Below the pieces are notes generated by a model, which was not told the DNA's origin, searched no databases, and saw nothing but the letters and a program-made list of their open reading frames with translations. A stretch of 64,000 bases of DNA from Stomorhina lunata (Eukaryota; Arthropoda; Insecta; Diptera; Rhiniidae), in assembly GCA_933228675.1 (NCBI GenBank), contig OW121742.1, forward strand, positions 15,144,489 to 15,208,488, given 5' to 3'. Below, one piece after another: positions 45,536 through 56,199 of the stretch (positions are counted from its first letter, which is position 1; every line of letters starts with the position of its first letter). The position numbers were made by a program, and so were the translations under genes.

Positions 45536-46563
45536 AACGATATTTACCAAATTTTTAAATTCATTAAATTTCACCTTTTATTTTTGAGCTGGATTAAAAT
45601 AAAATAAAAAAAATCCTGACACAGATATAAAAAAATAATAAAAAATAACATCTAATGAAATAAAGAATTTTATGTTGAATTGTAACTAAAGCGATAATTA
45701 AATTAAATGGAGTTTTTGACTGAATTGAGTGACGAATGTCTGACAATTGGATTTTGTAATTTGTTCGACAATATTCACAAAAGTAATGCGGTCTGTCGGT
45801 CGGTAGTAGTGAAAATGGCTCTGAATGATGATGATAGTGTTGATGATGACCATGATGTCGATGATGCGATGATGATGGGTATATGTTCATGGTATGTTAC
45901 AAATGACAAGTTGCTGAATTAAAACAAAAAAAACAAATATAAAAAATGGAAAAAATTTTTTCGCATATCCTTCTTTAATAACAGTAAAACATATTATCGA
46001 TGATCATCATCATCATCAGATGATGTTCATAATGATATTGCTATTGAGTGCATTTGTGTTTATTGGGTGAAATTGCATTTATTTCGTTCGAAAATTTTCT
46101 TTTTTCCAATAAATAACCAGCCACATAAATGAAGAAAACACCAACAACATCAACCAAATGACACACAGACAGACGGATAGTTTGAGTAGCAATAAAACAT
46201 ATTAGAGACATTTGCTGTTGCGCTGCTGCTGTTGTTGTTGAGTGGTTGACGACAAAGATGATGATGTTGTTGATGTTTGTGATGGGAATGGTTTGTCAAT
46301 GTGATGACATTTGTAGTACTTTTCAATCATTCATTCATCAATAACAGCAAACAACTTTGTCATTACAGTTGTCATCGAATGCATTTCGTTTTGTGGTACT
46401 AGGAAATAGTAAAGGCCAGCTTCATTCTGGATTGCGGCTACGCGATTTATTAAATATTGCCACCAACATTGTGACAACCATTTCAAACAACATTTAATGA
46501 TATGTTTAGGTTTTTGTGATACACAGTTTGAGAGTTATAGAAAATGTATTTTTTAGAAATGTA
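45536..46563. other. Noncoding DNA with GATGAT microsatellites
   Basis: GATGATGATAGTGTTGATGA at about 45826-45880 and GATCATCATCATCATCAGAT near 46002 generate His- or Asp-rich frames on the two strands (45594-45890 minus, 45707-45922 plus). These are microsatellite products, not genes. Nothing else is recognisable. Confidence 0.5.
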
Positions 46564-46985
46564 ACAAATAATAGTGTTATATTTGGATATGACGAATTTT
46601 ATATACCCTCTATAAATCTCTGTTAAATTCAAAAACATATCTCATATATCTCCGATGAAGCAGCTTATTTTAAATTTGGACCAAATGCTTTAAAATTTGT
46701 TACTCTAGTTGGAATTCTTAGTATAAATTAGTTGTTGTAGCTATAAAAGTTCAATATTTATTAGAATTAAAGTGGATTTTCTTTATGTGGGATATAAAGT
46801 CTTAAAATTGTACACACTACCTGATAGTCATATAAAACTCCTGTGTACTAAATACTATTTCCGAGGGAGGATTTATATGAAAGTTATGGTCAATATATCG
46901 ACTTATGGTATCGTTGATATATCGAATTATAGGTTCCTAAAACTTCTCTGTACGCAAAAATGTTGTCATTGCTATTATTTTTAAA
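46564..46985 (+). mobile_element. Family 2 fragment
   Basis: AATAGTGTTATATTTGGATA then GACGAATTTTATATACCCTC, followed by AACATATCTCATATATCTCC. This is the same order as the reverse complement of 40460-40330. The terminal hairpin is mutated and the right part is diverged. Confidence 0.65.
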
Positions 46986-47042
46986 AATGTATTAGTATTA
47001 AAGTGCTTCCGTGGTGCTTTTGAATAACTCAATACTTTGAGA

Positions 47043-47442
47043 GGACTCAGCAGGTCTAGATGACTCAGTAGTTTGCTATGACTGGGTGGTTTGAGTTAAC
47101 TCAGACGCAAGATACTACTCTAAAGTTTAAGCAGACGGAACAAAAAGAGATGACTCAGCTGTTCTAGATGACTCAACACTTCGGGATGACTCAGAAGTTC
47201 TATATGACTCATCACTTCCAAAACATTCAGCAGTTTAAGATGACTCAGTACTTCGGGATAAGTCAGCTGTAGAAGATGACTCAACAAACACCTTTTGCTG
47301 CTGCCAGGAAGAAACATACCCAAGAACTGTAGAGCAGAACAGGTAGCAAGACTTGGGACTTTCTTACATAATAATGAGGGATGACTCAGCTGTTTTAGAT
47401 GAATCAGCACTTCGAGATGACTCAACAATTCTACATGACTCA
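47043..47442 (+). repeat. 18-bp minisatellite on TGACTCA
   Basis: Ten exact TGACTCA sites start at 47061, 47151, 47169, 47187, 47205, 47241, 47277, 47382, 47418 and 47436. Spacings are multiples of 18 bp except one, the 105-bp step across an unrelated insert at 47284-47381. Two alternating unit types, GCTGTTCTAGA and ACACTTCGGGA, follow the core, giving a 36-bp higher-order unit. TGACTCA is the AP-1 (Jun/Fos) consensus. Minus-strand reading gives LSHLELLSHPEV-like repeats, which I regard as incidental. Confidence 0.9.
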
Positions 47443-47445
47443 ATA

Positions 47446-47505
47446 TTTTTTACCAAAAATTTTTTCTATAGAAAATTTTTGTATCAAAAACTTTTCTGTA
47501 GAAAA
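47446..47505 (+). repeat. 30-bp satellite remnant, left of hammerhead repeat
   Basis: Two units of TTTTTTCTATAGAAAATTTT then GTATCAAAAA join the minisatellite to the hammerhead repeat. Confidence 0.8.
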
Positions 47506-47507
47506 AA

Positions 47508-47715
47508 TTAAACATAATGTGTGGTTTTCGCTCTGTCTAGAATTAGGGATAATCCTCCTGATGAGATGGCCTAACCAACCATCGAAACGCGTCGAGGAAA
47601 GGTTTCCCCAGCAACATTTTTTGGTTTTATCAAAAAACTATTTATTACAATAATAAATAATTGTAATAAATTGGGATTCATAGTGCAATACATTACAGTA
47701 AAACTTTTTAAGAAA
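47508..47715 (+). repeat. Hammerhead-carrying repeat, copy 2 (best preserved)
   Basis: ACATAATGTGTGGTTTTCGC then TCTGTCTAGAATTAGGG, the ribozyme motif, then AATTGTAATAAATTGGGATT and CATAGTGCAATAC. The same order occurs at 53455-53665 and, reversed, at 36113-36310. It is flanked on both sides by 30-bp satellite. No reverse transcriptase is nearby, so if it is Penelope-like it is a terminal fragment or a non-autonomous derivative. Confidence 0.8.
47545..47610 (+). ncRNA. Hammerhead ribozyme motif (predicted)
   Basis: Core CTGATGA is at 47558-47564. Stem II GATGG/CCATC (47565-47569 with 47579-47583) pairs perfectly around a 9-nt loop. GAAA is at 47584-47587. Stem III is the self-complementary ACGCGT (47587-47592), and the predicted cleavage site follows C47593. 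Stem I pairs CCTC (47554-47557) with GAGG (47594-47597), and again GGGA with TCCC beyond an internal loop. A loopless palindromic stem III implies activity as a dimer, as described for hammerheads of Penelope-like elements. Activity is not shown by sequence alone. Confidence 0.75.
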
Positions 47716-48202
47716 ATTGTTTTATTAAAAATTTTCTATAAAATTTTTTTTTTATCAAAAATTTTTCAATAGAAAATTTTTTTCATCAAAAATGTTTCTA
47801 TATTTTTTTTTATAAAAATTTTCTTTCTTCTTCAGAAAATTTGTTTATCAAAAATTTTTCTTTAGAAAATTTGTTTATCAAAAATTTTTCTATAGAAAAT
47901 TTTTCAATAGAAAATATTTTTATCAAAAATTCTTCAATAGAAAATATTTTTATCAAACATTTTTCTACAGAAAATTTTTTTATCAAAAATTTTTCTATAA
48001 AAATTTTTTTATCAAAAATTTTTCGATGGAAAATTTTTTTTATCCAAAATTTCCTACGAAAAATTTTTTATCAAAAATTTTTCTATAACAATTTTTTTTT
48101 TTTAATTATCTGTATAAAATTTTTTTATCAAACATTTTTCTATGAACATTTTTTGATCAAAAATGTTTCTATAGAAAATTTTTTGGATTGAAAATATCTA
48201 AA
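47716..48202 (+). repeat. 30-bp satellite array right of hammerhead repeat
   Basis: About 15 irregular units of TTTTTATCAAAAATTTTTCT then ATAGAAAA. The array ends with TTTTGGATTGAAAATATCTA, the same terminal sequence as the 1.7-kb array. The 116-codon frame through it is repeat-encoded. Confidence 0.9.
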
Positions 48203-48729
48203 ATATATAATATTTTTTATGAATTTTTGAAAAATATTTTGATTTTGAACAATTTTTTTTTTTTGATCTTACGATATGAATAACTCTAAAACCTTTGATC
48301 TCACAAAAAACTTGCGTTCCACCTCCTAAGGAAAATTTGGTTCTTAGTAAACTGATGTATTTTTCGCTAAAATTGGATAAGTCGTTTTTAAAATGTGCTA
48401 AAAATTTCGAAAAATTACCAAATTTTTCGAAATTTTGTTTTTAGTCATAAGGAACCTTTTCATAGACCGAGTCACATATATTATATGGAATAACTTCGTA
48501 ACTATTGATCACATAAAAAACTTATATTAGCACTTTTTAAGGATAATTTTTTTCTTAATCCATCGATATATTTTTCAGTTATATTGGACAAATCGTTTTC
48601 AAGATATATCCCAGCAAACAAAAATTATATATGTTTGAAAAAAAAAAAAAAAATTATATAAAAAAAATTAAGAAAATTTATGAAAAAATGTCTAGTAGTT
48701 TTGTTCTTAGGTAACCATAGCACATACAT
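48203..48729 (+). repeat. Two diverged ~200-bp modules
   Basis: A segment from about 48270 (ATGAATAACTCTAAAACCTT, then TGATCTCACAAAAAACTTGC) is echoed from about 48485 (TGGAATAACTTCGTAACTAT, then TGATCACATAAAAAACTTAT). Both continue to an AAGGA.AATTTGTTCTTA-like stretch and a GGA.AA.TCGTTTT segment. This is an old tandem duplication of unknown origin. Confidence 0.5.
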
Positions 48730-48743
48730 ATTATGTTAGTTGA

Positions 48744-49051
48744 CATATACATACATAATTTCCTCTATATTTCAATTGGAACAAGGGGTACTCCTTTCAG
48801 AGCTGCATCCGATTCTATTTTTAGACTCACTGAAAGGGACCTACGTCCTAACTTCGGCTCCGAACTTCTAAGGCATTAGTTAGAGAAGTTGTACATAGCC
48901 TAATACTCAATAACCAGTGGCTAGCTGAGTTATGAGGTACATCGCTTTTTTTCTAATTTATTTCTTCAGGTGGGTCTGGCCGGGGATCGATCTTGGGACC
49001 TCTGGTATGCTAGCCGGATGACTAACCTGCTATACCTCGGCGGTTCATTTC
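48744..49051 (-). mobile_element. SINE with Ala-tRNA-like head and 14-bp TSD
   Basis: ATTATGTTAGTTGA occurs at 48730-48743 and again at 49052-49065, bracketing a 308-bp insertion. On the minus strand the insertion starts GAACCGCCGAGGTATAGCAG and has a CTAGCA anticodon-loop-like segment as in Ala(AGC) tRNA. AGATCGATCCC is a B-box-like match. A ~200-bp body follows, with a TATG-type simple tail (ATTATGTATGTATATG). These are the hallmarks of a SINE mobilised by a LINE. It landed in a family 2 fragment whose hairpin end continues at 49066. Confidence 0.8.
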
Positions 49052-49065
49052 ATTATGTTAGTTGA

Positions 49066-49112
49066 AGTGTATATAAAATTCGATATTGCCGAATATATTA
49101 CTATGGCTACTT
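49066..49112 (-). mobile_element. Family 2 terminal fragment
   Basis: AGTGTATATAAAATTCGATA then TTGCCGAATATATTACTATG corresponds to the hairpin end GTATATAAGATTCGGCACAG of the 40.4-kb copy. Confidence 0.6.
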
Positions 49113-50606
49113 TTCATTGAAATTATCTGATTTAATTACTCCATAAAACTCTCAGTAATTTAAACCTAAAATGGACTCCTTCTCATACATTAGAGATCAT
49201 CACAAGCAAAAATCTGGAGTGTTCTAAGAGTTCCTTGAAATTAAGTTTATGTTCAAACACTTTTCACTTTATAATATAAAGTTTTTTTTTTATTGTTTAT
49301 AAGACCAATAAATTTTCAATACAAAGTTGCTAACAATTAGTAATTAATTCGAAGTAAATACGTGATTATTTTCTTTAATAAATAAATTTCAATTAAAATT
49401 ATCTCCCAAGACTTTTCTTAAGCATCCAAGAATTCTTAAAAGGGAGCCTCAAATTCTTGAAAAATTTTCTGTTGCCATTTAAAGGATATTCCATAATTTT
49501 ACTAAACTAAACACAAACAATTCTTTCTTGGTCATTAACTGCATGATTTTTCTTATTATAGAAATATTTCATTTAATTTTATTTTTTAATTAAATGTCGC
49601 CATTAAACCACCTTTGGATCATGTGACATGTAAATTGTCTATTCCGGCCTCATAAATAAAATAACTGGCGATAATTATTGAATTATGTGGGCAAAATTTT
49701 AATGTTCTAAAACCTTTTAAAGCTTAAACTTAAGAGTTAAATTGAAATTTATTTCAATTTAAAATACCACACATTAAATACAAGAACTTTAATTCCAATT
49801 GCTAAATATGGTTAAGAAAATTATTTATTTTTTTTTTATTTATATAGAAAAAAATCTAAATCTTTAGAAATTAATTGAATGCAAGATTGTAAATGGCAAA
49901 CAAATAACCAGAAAAAGATAATAACGAGGGTAACTTACTTAAGAGTTAAGACCATATTATTTTTGTTTCAGATGATGACGATGATGATGATGATGATAAA
50001 TAAATCCTTAATGAGCTGAAAAAGAACTTAAGCTTCTCATCTCTTTGTCACTTCGAATACAAATTGAACTAATGGAAATTTTTTAGAGTATTACTTCATA
50101 GTTATTATACTATAGATAGTTAGTGATCAAAATGCAGTTGCAAAAGTGCACAACCCAAGTCTAGTTGCAATTATGAAAATTTTTGCATTACTTGATAATT
50201 GTTTAACAACACTTGATTAACTTTTGCAATTAAAAACAGAGGCAAATAGATAGAAAAATAATAATAAGAAGAAAGAAAAAACCTACGCAAAACCCAACTG
50301 CATAATAAGTGGTTTATATATACAAAGAAAAATTGTAAAAAGCTGAGCAGTAACTCGGATATAGATAGACCGACAGACAGACTCTCATGGAAACTTTAAA
50401 ATTGGTATCAAGTTCTAAGGAATGAACAAAATATAATGATGTACATGAAGCTGGCAAAGATGATGATAATGATGATGGTACAGAGTTCAGCAGCTAAATA
50501 AAACAAGGATTATTTAGCTAAAACCGAATTAATGATACCCTAGATTACCCAAGAGTTTAAATGTGGACCGATATTGAAAAAAAGTTTTCTAAAACTTAAA
50601 CAAAAA
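49113..50606. other. AT-rich noncoding DNA
   Basis: No gene. It contains a GATGATGACGATGATGATGA microsatellite near 49972, a shorter GATGATAATGATGATGG near 50460, and ordinary AT-rich sequence. Confidence 0.45.
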
Positions 50607-51229
50607 CAAGTAAGAAAGCGCTATAGTCGAAATTTGGCAAATTGATTACAGTTGTTAAAAAAATTATGTATGCAAAAAATAAACTCAAAATTTTCATTAT
50701 CTTTTGATTTACGAGCGTTTTAGTGATTTTTTGTCTCATTTAGTGCGTTTTTAAAAAAGAGTTTGTATGGGAGCTATGGTCAAATGTGGACCGATTTCAA
50801 CGAAATTTGGTACAGTGATTTAAGTTTACATAAGCAGTATTTATTTTAAATTTCATGAAAAAATATTGATATTTGTGGCCAATATAGCAATTCCGGGAAG
50901 TGGGACCTATGGGAGGTACCATAAATAATGGACCGATTTTGACCAATTACAATAGCCATGGTCCCATTATCAAAAAAATTATTTGTGCCAAATTTCATCA
51001 AATTATCTTTAGAATTGCGACCAGTAGTTTGATAACAAGGTTTACATGGGGGTCCAGCCAGCCAGCCAGACGGACGGACGGACGTACGGACATCGCTAAA
51101 TCGACTCAGAAAGTGATTCTAAGTCTATTGGTATACTAAAAGGTGGGTCTAAGACAAATATTTCTATGCGTTACAAACATCAGCACAAACTTATAATACC
51201 CTTTCCACCTATGGTGGTGAAGGGTATAA
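50607..51229 (+). mobile_element. Interspersed element family 1, copy 4 (internal deletion)
   Basis: It begins ACAAGTAAGAAAGCGCTATA, then jumps from TAGTC directly to GAAATTTGGCAAATTGATTA, lacking about 190 bp present in other copies, including the hairpin. The rest and the right end GTGGTGAAGGGTATAA are intact. Confidence 0.85.
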
Positions 51230-51982
51230 CAAGTAAAAAAGTGCTGTAGTCGGTCAAGCCCGACCATACGATACCCTTTACTATTAAGGTCAAAGGTGTT
51301 CTTTATCCTGTAAAAAGACAAATATTTGCTTAATTTTGACATCATACAAACATTTTCTCAAAACTTATATATTTAAACTGTTTCCGTCGTTTGGACTTAT
51401 ATGAGAGCTGGGGTCAAATATGAACCGATTATCTCGAAATTATATATGCAAAAAATCAACTTAAAATTCTCATTATCTTTAGATTTACAAGTGTTTTAGT
51501 GATTTTTGTCTCATTTAGTGCGTTTTGACAGAAGAGTTTGTATGGGAGCTATGGTCAAATGAGGACCTATTCGAAATTTGGTACAGTGATGGTCAAATGA
51601 GGACCTATTCGAAATTTGGTACAGTGATTTTGATTCATATAAGCAGTATTTGTTTTAAATTTCATGAAAAAATTGATAATTGTGGCCAAAATTTAAATTC
51701 CGAAATCTAGGACCTATGGGAGGTACCATAAATAATGGACCGATTTTGACGAATTTCAATAGCCATGGTCCCACTATCAACTTTCTGTGCCAAATTTAAT
51801 AAAATTATGTTAAGAAATGCGAACTGTACTTTGATTATATGGCTTACATGGGGGTCCAGCCAGACGGACGAACGGACTGACATCGCTTAATCGACTCAGA
51901 AAGTAAGTCTTAGCCTATTGGTATACTAAAAGCTGGGTCTAAGGCAAAAACCCTTTCCACCTATGTTGGTGAAGGGTATAAA
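51230..51982 (+). mobile_element. Interspersed element family 1, copy 5
   Basis: It starts immediately after copy 4 (junction GGGTATAACAAGTAAAAAAG) and ends GTTGGTGAAGGGTATAAATA. It contains a private 38-bp tandem duplication (about 51551-51626, ATGGTCAAATGAGGACCTAT). Internal modules are otherwise as in copies 1-3. Confidence 0.85.
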
Positions 51983-53454
51983 TATATATGGACAAAAATC
52001 AAATAGTTTTAATTTTCGGAAATAAAAAAATTCAAAAAATTTTTTGATCGCACACTAAATTTTTTTCGAGGTTCTATTAATGGAGCTTAGGGAATATAAA
52101 ATCCGTTCGCGTTAATTATTTTACGCAATGCGCGCAGAAGTTATGACGGTTAAAACAAAAATTTCTAAATAAATTAAAAACTATTTTATTTTTATTAGTT
52201 TTATATTGATTTTATTCTGTCGTTTCATGGTATTATGGTATCTTATAGATGCCTTAACAAGAAGAAATAATGCAATTATGCAAGTGAAAAAAAAATTTAA
52301 CAATATTTTTTGATTTTTTTAACCGCGTTTTTCGCGAAATTTGACAAAATGTGTGTCTTAGTAAAATTCTGCTGCCTTAACTTATGGACAAATTTAATTT
52401 AAAAGAATTTTTTGTTTAAATATAAGTTTTAATAGGTGCATATCGTTCTAAGATATAAAATTCTTATTTGGTCCATCAAATCGTTAATCCTTATAATATT
52501 TTGGTGCGCTTCAATTTTAAGATAAAGCTCTTTTAAATAATGGTTTTTAGACCATTCCTGATCAATTTAGAGCTAAATTCGCGATGTGCTTCATTGAAAT
52601 GTTTTTAGACGAAACCTTTGCGTTCTCTGTTAATAAAGAGATTTTTGCCAAACTTTTGATGCAAATTGCTTTCATGCCTTATGCGATTTAAACCAATGTG
52701 CACTTTTTTGCACGATTTTCAAAATCTTCATAAAATTTTAGCAAACAAAGATTTTTTGGTGCGCTTTTGCTTTTAGGTGCTAAAAAACTCGGTTTACGCG
52801 GTAGTTTAGAAATTTTCATTCATATTTGCGAGTGTGCTACAAGAAAAAACCGGTTATGAGAAATTTACGCTCAAAAACTTCTTATTTACACCTGTCGTAT
52901 ATTATACCTATATAGAGCACATTAACGAGATATATATCAAACAATGCGAAATTGTAAGATCTACAAATCGTTATCTATTTTTTTTTTAATTAAAAAGTGG
53001 CGAAAACGAGCTTCAAGTTTTGGCAGCCATTAAGTAGTATTAGAAGTGACAAAATTAAAATTTAGAGGGAAGTGAATTTATCCTCAAAGTGTGGTGTCTA
53101 TTTCGTAGAACAGCGACTTGGGTCCAAATGTTAAAACAAATGCAGAAGATGACGAAATATGAAGAATAACTTGAATGCTTCAATCGATTTTTTAACGTTT
53201 TTTTTAATTTGCATGCCAATTACGCTTAGAAACGCAAATTTGCGCAACTAAGATATTGTGTTCAGTATACAAAAGTCTTTGCGAGTTCAAGATCTGTAAT
53301 TAGATTTTCCGAACTCCTAAGGGTACAAAAATGATTCGAGTTGAAAGTCGGTTTCAAAGGAATAAAAAAGTTTTACATACTTATATTGCACTAAAATCCC
53401 AATTTATTATCAGTTAATAATCTTCTTTATGTTGATATAGTATCTTAACAAATA
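51983..53454. other. Noncoding DNA of unknown origin
   Basis: No gene or known element is recognised. A TTTTGGTGCGCTT phrase occurs at about 52500 and 52758, and GCG-containing words (TTACGCAATGCGCGCAGAAG, GTTTTTCGCGAAATTTGAC) stand out against the AT-rich background. It may be an old, unfamiliar repeat. Confidence 0.4.
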
Positions 53455-53665
53455 TCAACATAATTCGTATTTATTCTGTTTTGCAAATAAGTTATAATGC
53501 GTGGTTTTCAATCTGTCTAGAAGTAGGGAAAATTCCTGCTGATGAAGATGGCCTAAACAAGCATCGAAAAGGTTGTCCTCATTATTACCCTAATAAATAC
53601 TTGTAATAAATTGGGATCCTAGTGCAAAACACTTATTTATGTAAAACTTTTTTAATAAAATGTTT
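53455..53665 (+). repeat. Hammerhead-carrying repeat, copy 3 (decayed)
   Basis: ATAATGCGTGGTTTTCAATC, TAGAAGTAGGG, CTGATGAAGATGGCCTAAAC, GCATCGAAAAGG, then AATAAATTGGGATCCTAGTG. The flanking TAATTCGTATTTATTCTGTT ties it to the 36-kb copy. Confidence 0.7.
53521..53580 (+). ncRNA. Decayed hammerhead ribozyme motif
   Basis: CTGATGA (53539-53545) and a shortened stem II (GATG/CATC) remain, and GAAA is present. The stem III palindrome ACGCGT is lost, so cleavage is not expected. Confidence 0.5.
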
Positions 53666-55394
53666 GACAAAATTTTTGAAAAACCTTATTCTATAGTTAT
53701 TCAAAATTTTGACCCCATTCGAACTTATGCCTAATATTACCTCTGTTTCTTTACTTTCTCGGTGAGATCGAACAAATGAAAGGAACTTAGGAGATACTCG
53801 CTTAAATAACAAAATCTACCTAAAGTAAGCAAAATTTTAGACCACAACTTACAGTGTGGAACACGATTTTGGGATTAGGCAAAATACCACACGAATAGAA
53901 AGTACCCGAATAGAAAGTACCAGTGTATTCAAACCCCCAAAACAATAATGTTCAAAAAAGTGGGCCCATCGGAGGGATCGCGAAATAATAGACTTTATGT
54001 AAAATTCGTATCCGTATTAAAATCTACAGGCATATAAAATGGGTATGTTTTAAAAAAAAAATCTTGAAAATAATGAACTTTGGACCCCCATAAACTCCTC
54101 AATAAAGCGAAATTTCAAATTTTGAAGAACTTTAAAACTGTATGATCTAGGGAAACGTACATACAAAATTTTATTGCAATCCGAGATGGTGTGGTTCAGT
54201 ACAGTTTCCAAAATGTTTGATTTAACTCCTGCATAGAAAATTGGAATTTTCAAATTCGATAACTCGCAAGTTTCACCTACCAGCGCCAAACGCTTTTGGG
54301 GTTTCTATGAACAAGTCTAGTGCTTTCATTTGGCATAGGAATTTGTTTGACCCCAGACCACAAACCTCAAAATGTGTCATAGTGTTATTTATTTGGAAAA
54401 ATATTGAAACCTGTACTAGTTGAAAAACCGAAAAATAATGATAAGACTAATCGTGCACGCTGAACCCAGTAGTGCTAACCTTCTTTTCTTAGGTTAGTTT
54501 TAGTTTTCAAGATATAGCTTTATGTAATAAATAAAGGAGGTTGCGCGACAAATATTCGCGTAACTTGAAAACAATTTGGTAATTCAATATAATAAAAATA
54601 TTGAAATTCGGCGATACAATTTTATTTCTGGGCTGATTTCTGGTAAACTGTCAAAGATACAGAACGAAACAACCCAAACTTACTCAAACCTGTTCTCGTA
54701 CAAAATTTTCAATACAAATTGTTGTTTTTTGAGTAATTTCTGACAACTTCGGACTGTTTTAGGTAGTTTCGTTAAAGTACGGGAACAAAGATTAAATAGT
54801 TTTCGAGTTTCTCGAATATTTATTAAATAACGAAAAATCTCAAAAACTAGAGCTAATCTAAAAAAAATATTAAGACCACTGGATTTATCGAAATCAATTT
54901 ATCTTTACCCACTAGGTGCCTTGTTTGTCAGTAAAAAAATTTCAGAATCGAGCAAAGTGTAATTTGTTACCCAAATTTGCTTAAATTCCAATTACTGACA
55001 CTATTTAGCGAAGACCGAACCAAATATTGAGTACGGCAACACAATTGTGTTTGTTTTGGGTAATTTCGGACTAGTTTGGGCACTTTTGTGATTTCACGCA
55101 AACACAACTATTAAGTAAGTTATTGTCATTTCAGGCATTAAGTTTTCTATTTATAGATTCTTTCGAAAATTTCCATACTTTTATGCCAAAATATTTATCG
55201 ACTATTTTCTGAAGTCCTACCATTAAATATTTTATTGTTGTTTCTGTTACCTTTTTGGAGGAGCTAGTCCAACAACGCTTAAAATCAGATTCTCTTACAC
55301 CTTTCTTGTCCGTTTTTATAAGAATTTGCCTCTCGAAGAACAAAACGCTTTTTGCTTGAATTCAACTTAAGAGCTTTTTTTATGGTGGCACGAT
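53666..55394. other. Noncoding DNA with weak internal duplication
   Basis: The CGAATAGAAAGTACC 15-mer is tandem at about 53892-53921. A TTTGGGTAATTTCGGACTAG-like segment near 55060 echoes TTTTGAGTAATTTCTGACAA near 54726, and surrounding words agree weakly, suggesting an old ~340-bp duplication. Small ORFs at 54050-54423 and 55131-55343 have no domains. Confidence 0.4.
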
Positions 55395-56199
55395 GCCAAA
55401 GTGAGCCAGAAAAGTGTAGGCACTCCGAGCTGTATCAAAAACTGTGAAAACAGTTTTCGTAGATACTATGTTTTATAAATTTCTTTGTTTATTGGAACTA
55501 ATGCCACAAATGTTTGGCTTCATTATTTAAAAATGTAAATTTCTTCCCACACAAGGTTTTGAATATTTTTGTCCCGTAGTATTTCTAAACGATGCATCGT
55601 TCATCAGCATCCCAATCTTAGCCCTGAAGCTGTGAAAAAAGTGTTTTTTTTTTTAAGTCGAATTAATATTTGAAACTTTCTGAACTTTATATGACTTCCA
55701 AAACTATTAGAATTTTTGCGAGGGCAACTAGATCCTCAATGCGTTTTGATGGTTAGTTATTAGAAGTAATCCCTTGTAGACATATTGAAAAACACACATT
55801 ATTACCTATTTTTAAAATACAATAATTACGAATTATGTATGCAAATCAAAAGAAAAAAGTGAAGATTATCTACTGAACAGAAGTAGACGCAAACATTTTT
55901 CAGTTTCATCTTGCCTCTACTTCCCGCATTCTTGCTGTAGCCATCGCAAACCTTTTTATTCAGATTTTGTTTCAGTGCTTAGTCCTGCTATCATTCTATG
56001 GGATTTTTTTAATGTTCTAAAAGAAGTTAATACAAATCTCTTTAAAAAAGACGGGATTCATGTACATAACATCTAATTCTGTGACTGGGATTCGAAAAAG
56101 ATGACATCCACCTAAAGGACTAAAATAAATGTATTTGCAATAATCCGGATATGAACAACATTCGAATTGTAATAATTGCATCTTATGGTTTTGTTTGTT
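55395..56199 (+). repeat. Diverged copies of the 36-38 kb repeats
   Basis: TAGGCACTCCGAGCTGTATC and ATACTATGTTTTATAAATTT (55462) match the CCGTTATATAAATTTC cluster. Segment 55828-55920 (AATTACGAATTATGTATGCA then TATCTACTGAACAGAAGTAG) matches the 36.3-36.9 kb direct repeats. The two repeat types occur together at both loci, which suggests one parental element. Confidence 0.55.

Noticed and set aside
45594..45922. His-rich minus-strand and Asp-rich plus-strand frames
   Set aside because: Both arise from the same GATGAT microsatellite. No domain, and antisense overlap.
47120..47443. 107-codon minus-strand frame with LSHLEVLSHPE repeats, resembling a repeat protein
   Set aside because: It follows directly from the 18-bp minisatellite; the non-repeat insert breaks the pattern, and conservation sits in the DNA core TGACTCA, not at codon level.
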